DNA of 37,607 nucleotides from the NCBI GenBank assembly GCA_002389645.1, contig DGQE01000003.1:1-37607 (forward strand). The letters are read 5' to 3'. The translations under genes and the position numbers were made by a program. This document shows, in pieces, positions 25,382-32,340 of the stretch (positions within the stretch are counted from its first letter, which is position 1; every line of letters starts with the position of its first letter). Source of the DNA: Flavobacteriales bacterium UBA4422 (GTDB taxonomy: Bacteria; Bacteroidota; Bacteroidia; Flavobacteriales_G; Salibacteraceae). Below the pieces are notes generated by a model, which saw only the letters and a list, made by a program, of their open reading frames with translations, ran no database searches and was not told the origin of the DNA.

Positions 25382-26207
25382 CACTTCCAATTATAGCAAT
25401 AACTTCTTGTAAATATTCAGATTTGATCCTTCTATTCTTTGTTTCAGCCAATCGCGATGCATTCACCCCACCTCCAAAATAATATCGCTGTATCCAAGGA
25501 GCAACAGCAAACGTTGCCTGCCAAAACCCATAAGAAACAGCGGTAGTATATAACAAAACAGACAATCCTGCCACTAAAACAAATGAGTTCAACGCATTCT
25601 TAACATCACCAACATAAATTTGGCCTAAACCAGGAAACAAAGTACTTAAAAATCTTGCTCTCAATGGTTTTTTAAACTTCCTCTGCATATTGTCTATTAG
25701 CATAGATATCTCGAGTTTCCCTGCTTCAGTTTGAGCAAGGTATGCGAACGAAGTTTTTGCATTCTCATATTCTTCCAACCCTAAGGATATCATTCCTCGC
25801 AACAAGGTGTAGTCAATAAATTGGGCAGAGCTCGAATCAATGTTTAATTGTAATATTTCGAAGTTTGCATTCTTAAAGTCTTCATTTAGAACAATTAGCT
25901 TAACTCTTTGCAGATTGATACTATTCTTTTCAGATTGATCAGCCTCCTCAAATGCCGCGTTCTTCAACCTATTTACAGCATCATCAATATTATCAGTAAC
26001 TAAAGCAATCTGAGCCAATTGCATGTAACAATGCTTTTTTACTTGACTATCTTGAGTAAAATAAGCCGCGCGAGTATAGGCTGACTTTGCTGAATAATAG
26101 TCTCCAATTTGAAATGCATTATTCGCTAAAGCAAATGCCTGTTGTGCACTTTGCGATTTCACCAAAAAAGAATTGAACATCAATATTACAAAGATGACTC
26201 TTCCCAT
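25374..26207 (-). CDS. Cassette A gene 4: exported helical-repeat protein with PGxGQ-type membrane hairpin
   Basis: A 277-residue protein with a signal peptide (MGRVIFVILMFNSFLVKSQS). TPR-like helices at about 20-180 (FALANNAFQIGDYYSAKSAY, NAAFEEAD) lead to a C-terminal domain with two hydrophobic helices. This domain opens with LFPGLGQIYVGD (Pro192) and ends with an arginine-rich tail (LAETKNRRIKSEY). The PGxGQxY entry resembles DUF5683/TM2-type hairpins. It matches cassette B gene 4 specifically: PGSGQLYSG, then QR(F/Y)(F/Y) before the basic tail. The ATG shares its A with the stop of the preceding gene. Function unknown; probably an inner-membrane-anchored periplasmic scaffold of the cassette system. 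Confidence 0.75.
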   Translation of the reverse strand: MGRVIFVILMFNSFLVKSQSAQQAFALANNAFQIGDYYSAKSAYTRAAYFTQDSQVKKHCYMQLAQIALVTDNIDDAVNRLKNAAFEEADQSEKNSINLQRVKLIVLNEDFKNANFEILQLNIDSSSAQFIDYTLLRGMISLGLEEYENAKTSFAYLAQTEAGKLEISMLIDNMQRKFKKPLRARFLSTLFPGLGQIYVGDVKNALNSFVLVAGLSVLLYTTAVSYGFWQATFAVAPWIQRYYFGGGVNASRLAETKNRRIKSEYLQEVIAIIGSDE

Positions 26208-27067
26208 TATGGCAATATATAAGGCCTAAACCGATTGATAAGCTTTTGATTTTTCTGTGCATTATAACGGTTTGCCGAAGAAACTGATCCTACAACATTT
26301 CCAATATAAAAACCGAACCCTAAAGTTCCATATACCCAACCTAATCCACTCTCCAGTCCCTTCTGATTAAATCCATAATAGGATTGATATCCCAATACCC
26401 CAATAAAAACTAAACTAATAAGTCCATTCTTCCAATCTCGAGCATAGAACTTACCTGAACCCGGGATAATGCCTGACATAACCCCTGCCAGCAATGGAGA
26501 AACTCTCTTTTCTTCGGCTGCATTCCCAAGTATAATCGAGTAATTCTTTATAAATGGATTCTGGTTATAATCTGATGCTAAAGAATAAGCACTCTTCCAC
26601 TTCCCTTCATAAGCCAAGCTCACTACCTCAAAGTGCTGTTTTATGTCTTCACTCAATAAAGCGTTACATTTCATCATACTATCCAGAGCCAAATAATCAC
26701 CCAGATTAAGATTTGCGGCCATGTGATATTTAGCCAAGCTCTGAGGAGCGGAACAATTACCGTTCTTCAACGTCACAAAATCAGAAAGCGATTCGAACAA
26801 ACCACCTTTATACATCGCTTCCGCTGTCTTTTCTTTATAAGCCTTTGAGATTGGATCTAATATTGATAGTCTTTGATATTCTAACGCAGCAAGCTGATAT
26901 TGACCCGATGCCAATAAATAAGCTGCATATTCCTCGGTAGAAGACTTAGAATAGATATCTATTGTCTCTTGTGCTATTACCAAACTAGGAATCGATAAAA
27001 GCACAATGCACACAACCGTGTATATACTTCTAAGGGTGATCAACGAATAAGCCAGTTTTCTTGTCAA
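26207..27067 (-). CDS. Cassette A gene 3: exported helical-repeat protein with PGxGKFY membrane hairpin
   Basis: A 286-residue protein with an N-terminal export signal (a basic start, then IYTVVCIVLLSIPSLVIAQ, cleavage near 33). Helical repeats occupy about 40-180 (LLASGQYQLAALEYQRLSI). The C-terminal two-helix domain begins LLAGVMSGIIPGSGKFYARD (Pro202) and closes with FYIGNVVGSVSSANRY. Cassette B gene 3 has the same signature (IAGLLSAILPGLGKFYAG and FYAGNIWGSALSVY). The first 38 bases are read in another frame as the end of the upstream YidD gene, so translation is probably coupled. No enzyme motif is present. Likely acts at the periplasmic face of the membrane. Confidence 0.75.
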   Translation of the reverse strand: MTRKLAYSLITLRSIYTVVCIVLLSIPSLVIAQETIDIYSKSSTEEYAAYLLASGQYQLAALEYQRLSILDPISKAYKEKTAEAMYKGGLFESLSDFVTLKNGNCSAPQSLAKYHMAANLNLGDYLALDSMMKCNALLSEDIKQHFEVVSLAYEGKWKSAYSLASDYNQNPFIKNYSIILGNAAEEKRVSPLLAGVMSGIIPGSGKFYARDWKNGLISLVFIGVLGYQSYYGFNQKGLESGLGWVYGTLGFGFYIGNVVGSVSSANRYNAQKNQKLINRFRPYILP

Positions 27068-27431
27068 TAGAATATTGTTTTGGTGTCAATCGGTGGCACC
27101 TTGTCAATCGATCAAACGTTAAAGGAATACCTAAAAATGTACCATGCTCCTTAATGGCCAAGTATCCATATTCAGAACAAGAAGGAGTGAAATTGCATGA
27201 CGAATAATCCTGAGAAGAGAAAAATTCTTTGTAGGCCTTAAAAAGTAGGTTAAATGAAAATTCAACTTCATTCCGCGATTTAGCAAAAAAATTGAACCTG
27301 TTTTTAAACCCATGATCATGAGCTTCAAACAAGTTTGAAAACTCTTTTGAATCAATGGCTCGTGTGCTCGTTTGAGATCTAGTCATCAGAGATAACAAGA
27401 CCAGAAACATCAAAGTTGTAAAAAGCTTCAT
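27030..27431 (-). CDS. yidD: Cassette A gene 2: YidD-family protein with signal peptide
   Basis: A 133-residue protein. The YidD core lies at about 60-115: FKAYKEFF, CNFTPSCSEYGYLAI (Cys79 and Cys85) and GIPLTFDRLTRCH (Cys112). Ordinary YidD is about 85 residues, has no signal peptide, and aids membrane protein insertion by YidC from the cytosolic side. Here a signal peptide (MKLFTTLMFLVLLSLMTRSQ) and about 40 extra residues precede the core, and the usual final GG.DP.P tail is lost. This version should be exported. Its first 53 bases overlap the end of cassette gene 1 and its last 38 overlap gene 3. Confidence 0.8.
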   Translation of the reverse strand: MKLFTTLMFLVLLSLMTRSQTSTRAIDSKEFSNLFEAHDHGFKNRFNFFAKSRNEVEFSFNLLFKAYKEFFSSQDYSSCNFTPSCSEYGYLAIKEHGTFLGIPLTFDRLTRCHRLTPKQYSIDKKTGLFVDHP

Positions 27432-28077
27432 TACTAAATTGATTGAGTTTTATATCGTTATAAGTCGTGAGTCTTTTAAGTTCTCCACCACCCTCAAGAT
27501 TGATCATTTCTACCAATTCGGTAGGAAACATAGCGTTACCTATTTTCTCGTACTTCCTAAAAAACTGCTTTTTACTCAGCTCACCATCCTTGTTGAATGT
27601 CAAAACACCATGCAATAATCCATTCTTTATAGAAACGTGAACATCACCAAATGCACCACTATATACTCCCTTTGGTTTCCAAACGCTGATCACAAGATCA
27701 TCTTCTCTTTTAGTCTCACTCAACTCATATATAGTATTATCAAAACCATATTTTGATAGTAGGTTTTCTAAACCTAAATAGAACAGAGTTGACTCAAGGC
27801 CTGAAATATTCTCTGTTTCATTCATTATTGTGTCTCTCCGTATGTCATAGACACTTTCTTCTGTGAACAACCATTTTATTGGTTTCGGAAAGCTAAAATC
27901 ATAAAGCAGCTTTGCGTCAGGCTTATTATAATATATATGACCTTTCCATAGAATATTCTGATTCTTAGACGTATTCACTTCCTTTATGGTAACTTCAGTT
28001 TCAAGCCTGAAATTTTCTTGGGCTGATGAAACGAAGGCTAAAAGAAGCCCAAAGAGCAATAAGAGGTTTTTTATCAT
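27379..28077 (-). CDS. Cassette A gene 1: exported LolA-fold-like protein
   Basis: A 232-residue protein with a signal peptide (MIKNLLLLFGLLLAFVSSAQ). The remainder is predicted beta-rich: KGHIYYNKPDAKLLYDFSFP and PIKWLFTEESVYDI resemble the half-barrel of LolA-like outer-membrane lipoprotein carriers. The end (NLEGGGELKRLTTYNDIKLN) is echoed in cassette B gene 1 (LGEGDSSIARKTYSNLKLN). LolA carries lipidated proteins across the periplasm, so a shuttle for a hydrophobic client is a fair guess but unproven. The start lies 16 bases after the T-run of a strong hairpin, which separates it from the small-protein genes upstream. Confidence 0.7.
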   Translation of the reverse strand: MIKNLLLLFGLLLAFVSSAQENFRLETEVTIKEVNTSKNQNILWKGHIYYNKPDAKLLYDFSFPKPIKWLFTEESVYDIRRDTIMNETENISGLESTLFYLGLENLLSKYGFDNTIYELSETKREDDLVISVWKPKGVYSGAFGDVHVSIKNGLLHGVLTFNKDGELSKKQFFRKYEKIGNAMFPTELVEMINLEGGGELKRLTTYNDIKLNQFSNEAFYNFDVSGLVISDD

Positions 28078-28092
28078 AGGTTAAGATAGAGC

Positions 28093-28129
28093 AAAAAAAA
28101 ATGTATACCATTATTTCAATGGTATACAT
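28093..28129 (-). terminator. Perfect 12-bp hairpin terminator/attenuator before cassette A
   Basis: ATGTATACCATT at 28101-28112 pairs perfectly with 28118-28129 around a five-base loop. On the minus strand the stem is followed directly by eight T residues (28093-28100). It lies between the stop of a small exported-protein gene (28151) and the first cassette gene (28077), all on one strand. It would end most transcripts there and leave low read-through into the cassette. Confidence 0.85.
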
Positions 28130-28150
28130 TTCAAATATATCAAATAGCTA

Positions 28151-28576
28151 TTAAAGGGCTACAAACAGTAAAATCCTAAGAACATTCACGAGTACCCAAA
28201 AAGCGCCCCCTACAAGACATCCGATAAATGCTTGCTTGGTTTCTTGTTTATCACCATCAGTAACCAAATATGTTACCAAAATTCCAACCCAACTCAAAAC
28301 ACACCCCCATAAGAAACTAGGAATACCAAGTGGTGGCTCAAACGCATTCATAAAATCAAGGGCCTCTAATCCTTCCATTGAAAGACCATCAACATTCTTA
28401 AGATCTTCAACACTTATCAAAGGGTTGTTTTCAACAATTTGATCAATTTCATCCAGTGTCTCAAATGAACTGTAAAACTCAGATTCATTAAATGAGAAAT
28501 CATCTCCATCGCTCGCAAAAGAAACAGACGAGAAAAGCAGCATAATTGCAGCAAGGCTAGTGATGATTGTTTTCAT
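28151..28576 (-). CDS. Small exported two-helix protein, paralogue 1
   Basis: A 141-residue protein. The signal peptide (MKTIITSLAAIMLLFSSVSFA) is followed by an acidic segment DDFSFNESEFYSSFETLDEI and a helix-rich linker (DLKNVDGLSMEGLEALDF). The C-terminal hydrophobic hairpin starts EPPLGIPSFLWGCVLSWVG, turns at VTDGDKQETKQA and ends in a second helix with a GC pair and a free hydrophobic end. Two paralogues lie nearby (28622-29056 and 29661-30107). I do not recognise the family. The FNE...SSF motif after the signal peptide is shared in weaker form with the TM2-like proteins at 29212 and 34582. Possibly a client of the flanking cassettes. Confidence 0.75.
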   Translation of the reverse strand: MKTIITSLAAIMLLFSSVSFASDGDDFSFNESEFYSSFETLDEIDQIVENNPLISVEDLKNVDGLSMEGLEALDFMNAFEPPLGIPSFLWGCVLSWVGILVTYLVTDGDKQETKQAFIGCLVGGAFWVLVNVLRILLFVAL

Positions 28577-28621
28577 ACTATAGGTGGTTTTGAGATTTAA
28601 GTACTATTCTTAATTGAATTT

Positions 28622-29056
28622 CTAGATGGTTGACGCTGAAACGATTAGAACAATGTATACTATGTACAGTACAACATATACAGCCCCTCCAACAATACAT
28701 CCGATAAGCGCTTGCTTCGTTTCTTGTTTGTCGCCATCAGTCACCAAATATGTTACTAAGATACCAATCCAACCCAGCACACATCCCCACAAGAAACTAG
28801 GAATACCAAGTGGTGGCTCAAAGGAATTCATATAATCCAGTGCCTCTAAACCCTCCATAGAAAGGCCATCAACATTCTTTAATTCATCAACACTAATCAA
28901 TGGGTTGCTCTCAACAACTTGATCAATTTCATTCAAGGTCTCAAATGAACTGTAAAACTCAGATTCATTAAATGAGAAATCATCTGCATCGCTCGCAAAA
29001 GAAACAGACGAGAAAAGCAACATTAGTGTAGCTAGGCTAACGAAGATTGTCTTCAT
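28622..29056 (-). CDS. Small exported two-helix protein, paralogue 2
   Basis: A 144-residue protein nearly identical to the paralogue 45 bases downstream through the signal peptide (MKTIFVSLATLMLLFSSVSF), the FSFNESEFYSSFETLNEI motif, the LSMEGLEALDY linker and the first hydrophobic helix (FLWGCVLGWIGILVTYLV). It differs in its second helix, which ends VYIVLIVSASTI. It is the first gene of the minus-strand series, so its promoter should lie in the 155-base divergent spacer upstream. The function is unknown. The pattern of a fixed N terminus with a changing hydrophobic tail suggests the N terminus is recognised by shared machinery. Confidence 0.75.
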   Translation of the reverse strand: MKTIFVSLATLMLLFSSVSFASDADDFSFNESEFYSSFETLNEIDQVVESNPLISVDELKNVDGLSMEGLEALDYMNSFEPPLGIPSFLWGCVLGWIGILVTYLVTDGDKQETKQALIGCIVGGAVYVVLYIVYIVLIVSASTI

Positions 29057-29211
29057 ACTTTAGGTGTTTAAGGTTTAACCAATATTACATCATCTTACAA
29101 TTCGTAGATATCACTATTGTTCACTTTTTTTAAACTTTTATGCTAAACACCTTTAAATAAGAGCTTTGGAAACATTATTTATGCCTTATTTCGCAACATA
29201 ATCGAACAAAA
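29057..29211. promoter_or_regulatory. Divergent regulatory spacer with inverted 9-bp elements
   Basis: This spacer separates two divergent small-protein genes. AGGTGTTTA occurs at 29062-29070, and its exact complement at 29144-29152, 73 bases apart, facing each other like a paired operator. For the plus-strand gene, TTTG at 29165-29168 and TTATTTCG at 29186-29193, spaced by 17 bases, loosely fit -33 and -7 elements. All of these are weak individually. Confidence 0.35.
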
Positions 29212-29658
29212 ATGACTCAATACCTTCTAACTTTCTCCGTGATTTTCACCTTTTTTGGTGTAAGTTATGCTGATAATTACAAATTAAATGAGGCTAAACT
29301 AGAATCTGAATTTGCCTCAAGTATTGATATTTCTTCAGACTCAGAAATTAAGGCATTTGCTACCGCACCCCCGAATAATGTTGAATCAAATCTTTCTGAA
29401 GAAGGCTTAAGCAAACACACCATCGCGGCTATTGTAGCCTATGTAGAACTAGTTCTAGGGGTCGGTATACTCATTCCGATACACAGGTTAGTACTAGGCT
29501 GTGGAGGAGCTGAACTAAAAGTGGTAGCACTTTATTGCATCACATTGGGTGGTTGCGGATTACTTCCTCTGGTAGACGGCATATTCCTTATTATGGACTA
29601 TGAAGGTGACCAATACGTGGACAATCCTAAATTTTTAATGTGGTCAGGTTCAAATTAA
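29212..29658 (+). CDS. Small exported TM2-like protein
   Basis: A 148-residue protein. A signal peptide (MTQYLLTFSVIFTFFGVSYA) precedes DNYKLNEAKLESEFASSIDI, a motif also found after the signal peptide of the protein at 34184-34582 and related to that of the three paralogues. The C-terminal half is a TM2-like hairpin. A helix leads to PIHRLVLGCGG, which resembles the (G)xHRFYLG turn of TM2 domains. GGCGLLPLVDGIFLIMD follows, then the closing VDNPKFLMW. Exported TM2-domain proteins of this size ending DNPKF are familiar in Flavobacteriia, but no role is established. It stands alone on the plus strand among minus-strand genes and ends two bases from the convergent paralogue 3. Confidence 0.75.
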   Translation: MTQYLLTFSVIFTFFGVSYADNYKLNEAKLESEFASSIDISSDSEIKAFATAPPNNVESNLSEEGLSKHTIAAIVAYVELVLGVGILIPIHRLVLGCGGAELKVVALYCITLGGCGLLPLVDGIFLIMDYEGDQYVDNPKFLMWSGSN

Positions 29659-29660
29659 CG

Positions 29661-30107
29661 TTACAACGTGGCAGTTGACGCAAAAATCAGTATTATGAAA
29701 ACATAATAAGCAACCACTAAAACAATGTAGGACCCACCAGCAACCAAACACCCATACAACGCTTTTTTGGTCTCTTCTTTATCTCCGTCTGTTACAAGGT
29801 AAGTAATGAGAATACCAACCCAACCTAGCACACAACCCCAAGCAAAACTTGGAATTCCTAAAGGTGGTTCGAAATTATTGATGTAGTCAAAAGAATCTAT
29901 AGCCTCCATAGAAAGGCCTTCGGTATGTTTTAAATCTGAATACGAAAGTTGAGGGTTTTGCTCAATCACTTCATCAATTTCATCCAAGACAACAAAAGAG
30001 CTATAAAACTCAGTTTCGTCAAACGAGAAATCATTGGCAATACTTGAGTATGAAAAGAATGGAAATAAAACCACGACAATCAATAAACCAGTTTGAGCAA
30101 TTTTCAT
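29661..30107 (-). CDS. Small exported two-helix protein, paralogue 3
   Basis: A 148-residue protein. It keeps the family layout: signal peptide (MKIAQTGLLIVVVLFPFF), FSFDETEFYSSFVVLDEIDE, the LSMEAIDSFDYINNFEPPLG linker, then WGCVLGWVGILITYLV, the VTDGDKEETKKA turn and a second hydrophobic helix. It is more divergent than the tandem pair and so represents an older copy. The ATG at 30107 matches the length of the paralogues; a further upstream start at 30155 would run into the preceding gene. It lies downstream of an exported helical-repeat gene on the same strand. Confidence 0.75.
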   Translation of the reverse strand: MKIAQTGLLIVVVLFPFFSYSSIANDFSFDETEFYSSFVVLDEIDEVIEQNPQLSYSDLKHTEGLSMEAIDSFDYINNFEPPLGIPSFAWGCVLGWVGILITYLVTDGDKEETKKALYGCLVAGGSYIVLVVAYYVFIILIFASTATL

Positions 30108-30138
30108 TTTAAACGTTATTAGCAAACAATAATAATTA

Positions 30139-31053
30139 TTAAATCTGCGACTCAATCTTAAGCAAACTCAAATAATATGTTTTCTGCTTGGTTGATAATT
30201 CATTATTGACTTCTAAAGATCGTTTATATAAGCCCTCAGACTTATTGGCGCCAATTGAGTCTTCTAACTGGCGCAGCGCCTTTATCTCAAATAGCCTAAA
30301 AATCAGGTTGTTTGGATGTCTCGTCAGAAGAGTGTTTACATATTTTAAGCTACCTCTAGGGTCCTTATCCAAATCAAATGAAATCCTCATTAAAAAATAT
30401 GTAGCTTCTTCCCTTAAGAATATATCCTCACTCTCTGTACAGCGCAATAGGAATCTCATCCCCTTCTCAATATCGCCATCGGGAAAAAAGAAAAGATAAG
30501 GTCTGATTAAAGGATACTCCTCATGGGCCTTTTGCATGAAATAGTAATACAAACCAGAAGTCAAATAATAAGGCTCATACTCTTCCTCACGACCAAATGA
30601 ATCTGAAATATCATCAATACAAGCATTCAGATAGCCTGCAGCAGTTAAGTAGTTATTATTAAGCATATCAAACCTAGTTCTGAATGCGTTAACTATAATC
30701 AAAGAGAACGCTGCCTCATCCTCTTCTTTTAAAAAATTTTTCGCCTTTGATTTAGAGTCATTTAGGTAGAAAACAAATTGTTTCTTCAATTCGTCATCTT
30801 CAATACCACCAGAAAGAATCTGCCACCAAATAAGGTTTGCCCTTAAAAGTGACCAAACGGGATGATTTGGGTTTTCGCGCTGAAAACGCGCTATACTCGA
30901 GTCTGCGGAGACGAACTTATTGTCGTAGACTTGCTTAAAAACCTTACTTACATTTTCTTTGAGTTGATCTTGACAGAATGATGGTTTCACCCCAAGCATC
31001 AATAGCAGAGCTAAAATAAATGAGACTCGAATTACAGTCATTGATGAGGTCAC
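30139..31053 (-). CDS. Exported helical-repeat protein at the centre of the duplicated locus
   Basis: A 304-residue protein with a signal peptide (FILALLLMLGVKPSFC, cleavage near residue 28). The rest is predicted alpha-solenoid with TPR-like units (KQVYDNKFVSADSSIARFQ, SLKYVNTLLTRHPNN). It has no membrane hairpin, unlike the cassette gene 3 and 4 products. I do not recognise the family. It precedes small-protein paralogue 3 by 31 bases on the same strand and is divergent from cassette B, 55-73 bases away. It has no counterpart beside cassette A. A second in-frame ATG at 31041 is an equally plausible start. Confidence 0.7.
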   Translation of the reverse strand: MTSSMTVIRVSFILALLLMLGVKPSFCQDQLKENVSKVFKQVYDNKFVSADSSIARFQRENPNHPVWSLLRANLIWWQILSGGIEDDELKKQFVFYLNDSKSKAKNFLKEEDEAAFSLIIVNAFRTRFDMLNNNYLTAAGYLNACIDDISDSFGREEEYEPYYLTSGLYYYFMQKAHEEYPLIRPYLFFFPDGDIEKGMRFLLRCTESEDIFLREEATYFLMRISFDLDKDPRGSLKYVNTLLTRHPNNLIFRLFEIKALRQLEDSIGANKSEGLYKRSLEVNNELSTKQKTYYLSLLKIESQI

Positions 31054-31071
31054 TATTAATAGAAATCAACA

Positions 31072-31101
31072 TTTTTAACCTCTCTTTTTATGGTAGTTTT
31101 G
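31072..31101 (+). promoter_or_regulatory. Promoter of cassette B
   Basis: TAGTTTTG at 31094-31101 is an exact match to the Bacteroidota -7 consensus TAnnTTTG. TTTT stands in for the -33 element at 31072-31075, 18 bases upstream. Transcription should begin around 31106, which favours the ATG at 31127 over 31109 for the first gene. Confidence 0.6.
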
Positions 31102-31126
31102 AGGCCCGATGATAAAAGCGAAACTA

Positions 31127-31870
31127 ATGAAAATCAGATTCTACAAATGGCTACTTTTTAGTCTAGTAATTTTATCGAGTTCATTCACTCCAAAGGCTGG
31201 AATTGAACTACTTAGTTTGGACATGACAGCACGAACCTTATACCAAGGTAAATCTGTGACAGGAACCGCCACTCTTTTTTATAGGGTTAGAGGAAGTGAA
31301 CTTGTAACAAAAATGCACACCCCTTTTGAATACGTTGTATTTACCAATTCCATCGGTGAATACAAAAGCTATGACATAAAAGAGAACTCCGTTACCTTGC
31401 TAGAAGGCGAAGACATGAGTAGTAACAAAAGCTTTATTTATCAATTTTTAAATGGTCAAACGAATGATTTGGGACTGCGTGATTTGGGATTTAAAATGAC
31501 TGATACGCGTTTTGAAGATCAAATAATGATTAATGAATGGCAAGCTCCTAACGATAAGCAAATCTCAACTCAAAAAATTGAAATAGCCTTTGAGAACTAC
31601 CTCCCAATATATGTTGGCTTTTTTGACGCGGAAAACAACGTCACTCAAAAGACTTATTACACTAATTATCAGGATGTATTATACTCAAAACTACCTTTCA
31701 CAATTACTGAGATTAACTTTTTAGGAGAAGGTGATTCTTCGATCGCTAGAAAGACTTATTCGAATCTTAAATTGAATGGTGATGTATCTGAGTATTGGTT
31801 GAATTACTCTATTCCAGAAAATGCTAAAGTCCTATCTGCACAAAACGCAAATTCCTCGTTTCAAAATTAA
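31127..31870 (+). CDS. Cassette B gene 1: exported LolA-fold-like protein
   Basis: A 247-residue protein from the chosen ATG; an alternative at 31109 adds six residues and would leave almost no leader. The signal peptide is MKIRFYKWLLFSLVILSSSF. The beta-rich body resembles LolA-like half-barrels: SVTGTATLFYRVRG, then TPFEYVVFTNSIGEYKSYDI, which parallels the PIKWLFTEESVYDI stretch of cassette A gene 1. LNGDVSEYWLNYSIP near the end parallels the other copy too. Identity to the paralogue is low, so the fold call rests on pattern and gene order. The stop TAA shares its last base with the ATG of the YidD gene. Confidence 0.68.
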   Translation: MKIRFYKWLLFSLVILSSSFTPKAGIELLSLDMTARTLYQGKSVTGTATLFYRVRGSELVTKMHTPFEYVVFTNSIGEYKSYDIKENSVTLLEGEDMSSNKSFIYQFLNGQTNDLGLRDLGFKMTDTRFEDQIMINEWQAPNDKQISTQKIEIAFENYLPIYVGFFDAENNVTQKTYYTNYQDVLYSKLPFTITEINFLGEGDSSIARKTYSNLKLNGDVSEYWLNYSIPENAKVLSAQNANSSFQN

Positions 31871-32337
31871 TGAAGACAATTCTATTAAAGATATTCCTAG
31901 TACTTTTCATTTCCCTCGGCTTTGATTTCAAGGCTCATTGTCAATTAAGTGAAAGTGAGGTCAATCTCATTGAAAATATGAATATGGTGGATCATAGTTT
32001 TGACCCCAGAAAACCTCAATTCATGAAAATTGGAAACAATGCCTTTACCAGATACAACCCTGTTTCACTCTTGTTTAGTGGATCTCTTTTTTTCTATCAA
32101 AAAGTAATTTCACCTCAACTTCAGTCGCGTTGTCCTTATGAAATAAGTTGCTCTGCATTTAGCAAGGCAAGCATAGAAGAATTTGGTATCATCAAAGGAA
32201 TTCCTTTAACTGCTGATCGACTTACCAGGTGCACTCAATTCAGTGTTATTGATATTCTACCAAGTCAAATCAACCCTCGAAGTGGTCAGATTATCGATGA
32301 TGTAAGCAAATATCGAATACATAAGCACAAGCACTAG
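31870..32337 (+). CDS. yidD: Cassette B gene 2: YidD-family protein with signal peptide
   Basis: A 155-residue protein. The signal peptide (MKTILLKIFLVLFISLGF, cleavage near 24) and about 45 extra residues precede a YidD core. In the core, FFYQKVISPQLQSRCPYEIS has Cys88, SCSAFSKASIEEFGIIKG has Cys94, and IPLTADRLTRC has Cys121. The core is closer to standard YidD (YQ..ISP, FG.IKG) than that of the cassette A copy. Like that copy it lacks the typical GG.DP.P tail and carries a basic, divergent end. Export by the signal peptide would place it on the periplasmic side, unlike normal YidD. It shares one base with the upstream stop and lies three bases before gene 3. Confidence 0.8.
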   Translation: MKTILLKIFLVLFISLGFDFKAHCQLSESEVNLIENMNMVDHSFDPRKPQFMKIGNNAFTRYNPVSLLFSGSLFFYQKVISPQLQSRCPYEISCSAFSKASIEEFGIIKGIPLTADRLTRCTQFSVIDILPSQINPRSGQIIDDVSKYRIHKHKH

Positions 32338-32340
32338 AAT

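Larger units (their letters stand above)
28151..29056 (-). repeat. Recent tandem gene duplication
   Basis: The genes at 28151-28576 and 28622-29056 are direct copies with an offset of about 480 bases. A stretch of more than 80 bases coding for the N-terminal part is almost identical (around 28462-28545 and 28942-29025). Their 5' leaders are also related (CACCTATAGT and CACCTAAAGT before ATG). The last 20 codons have diverged. Confidence 0.85.
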
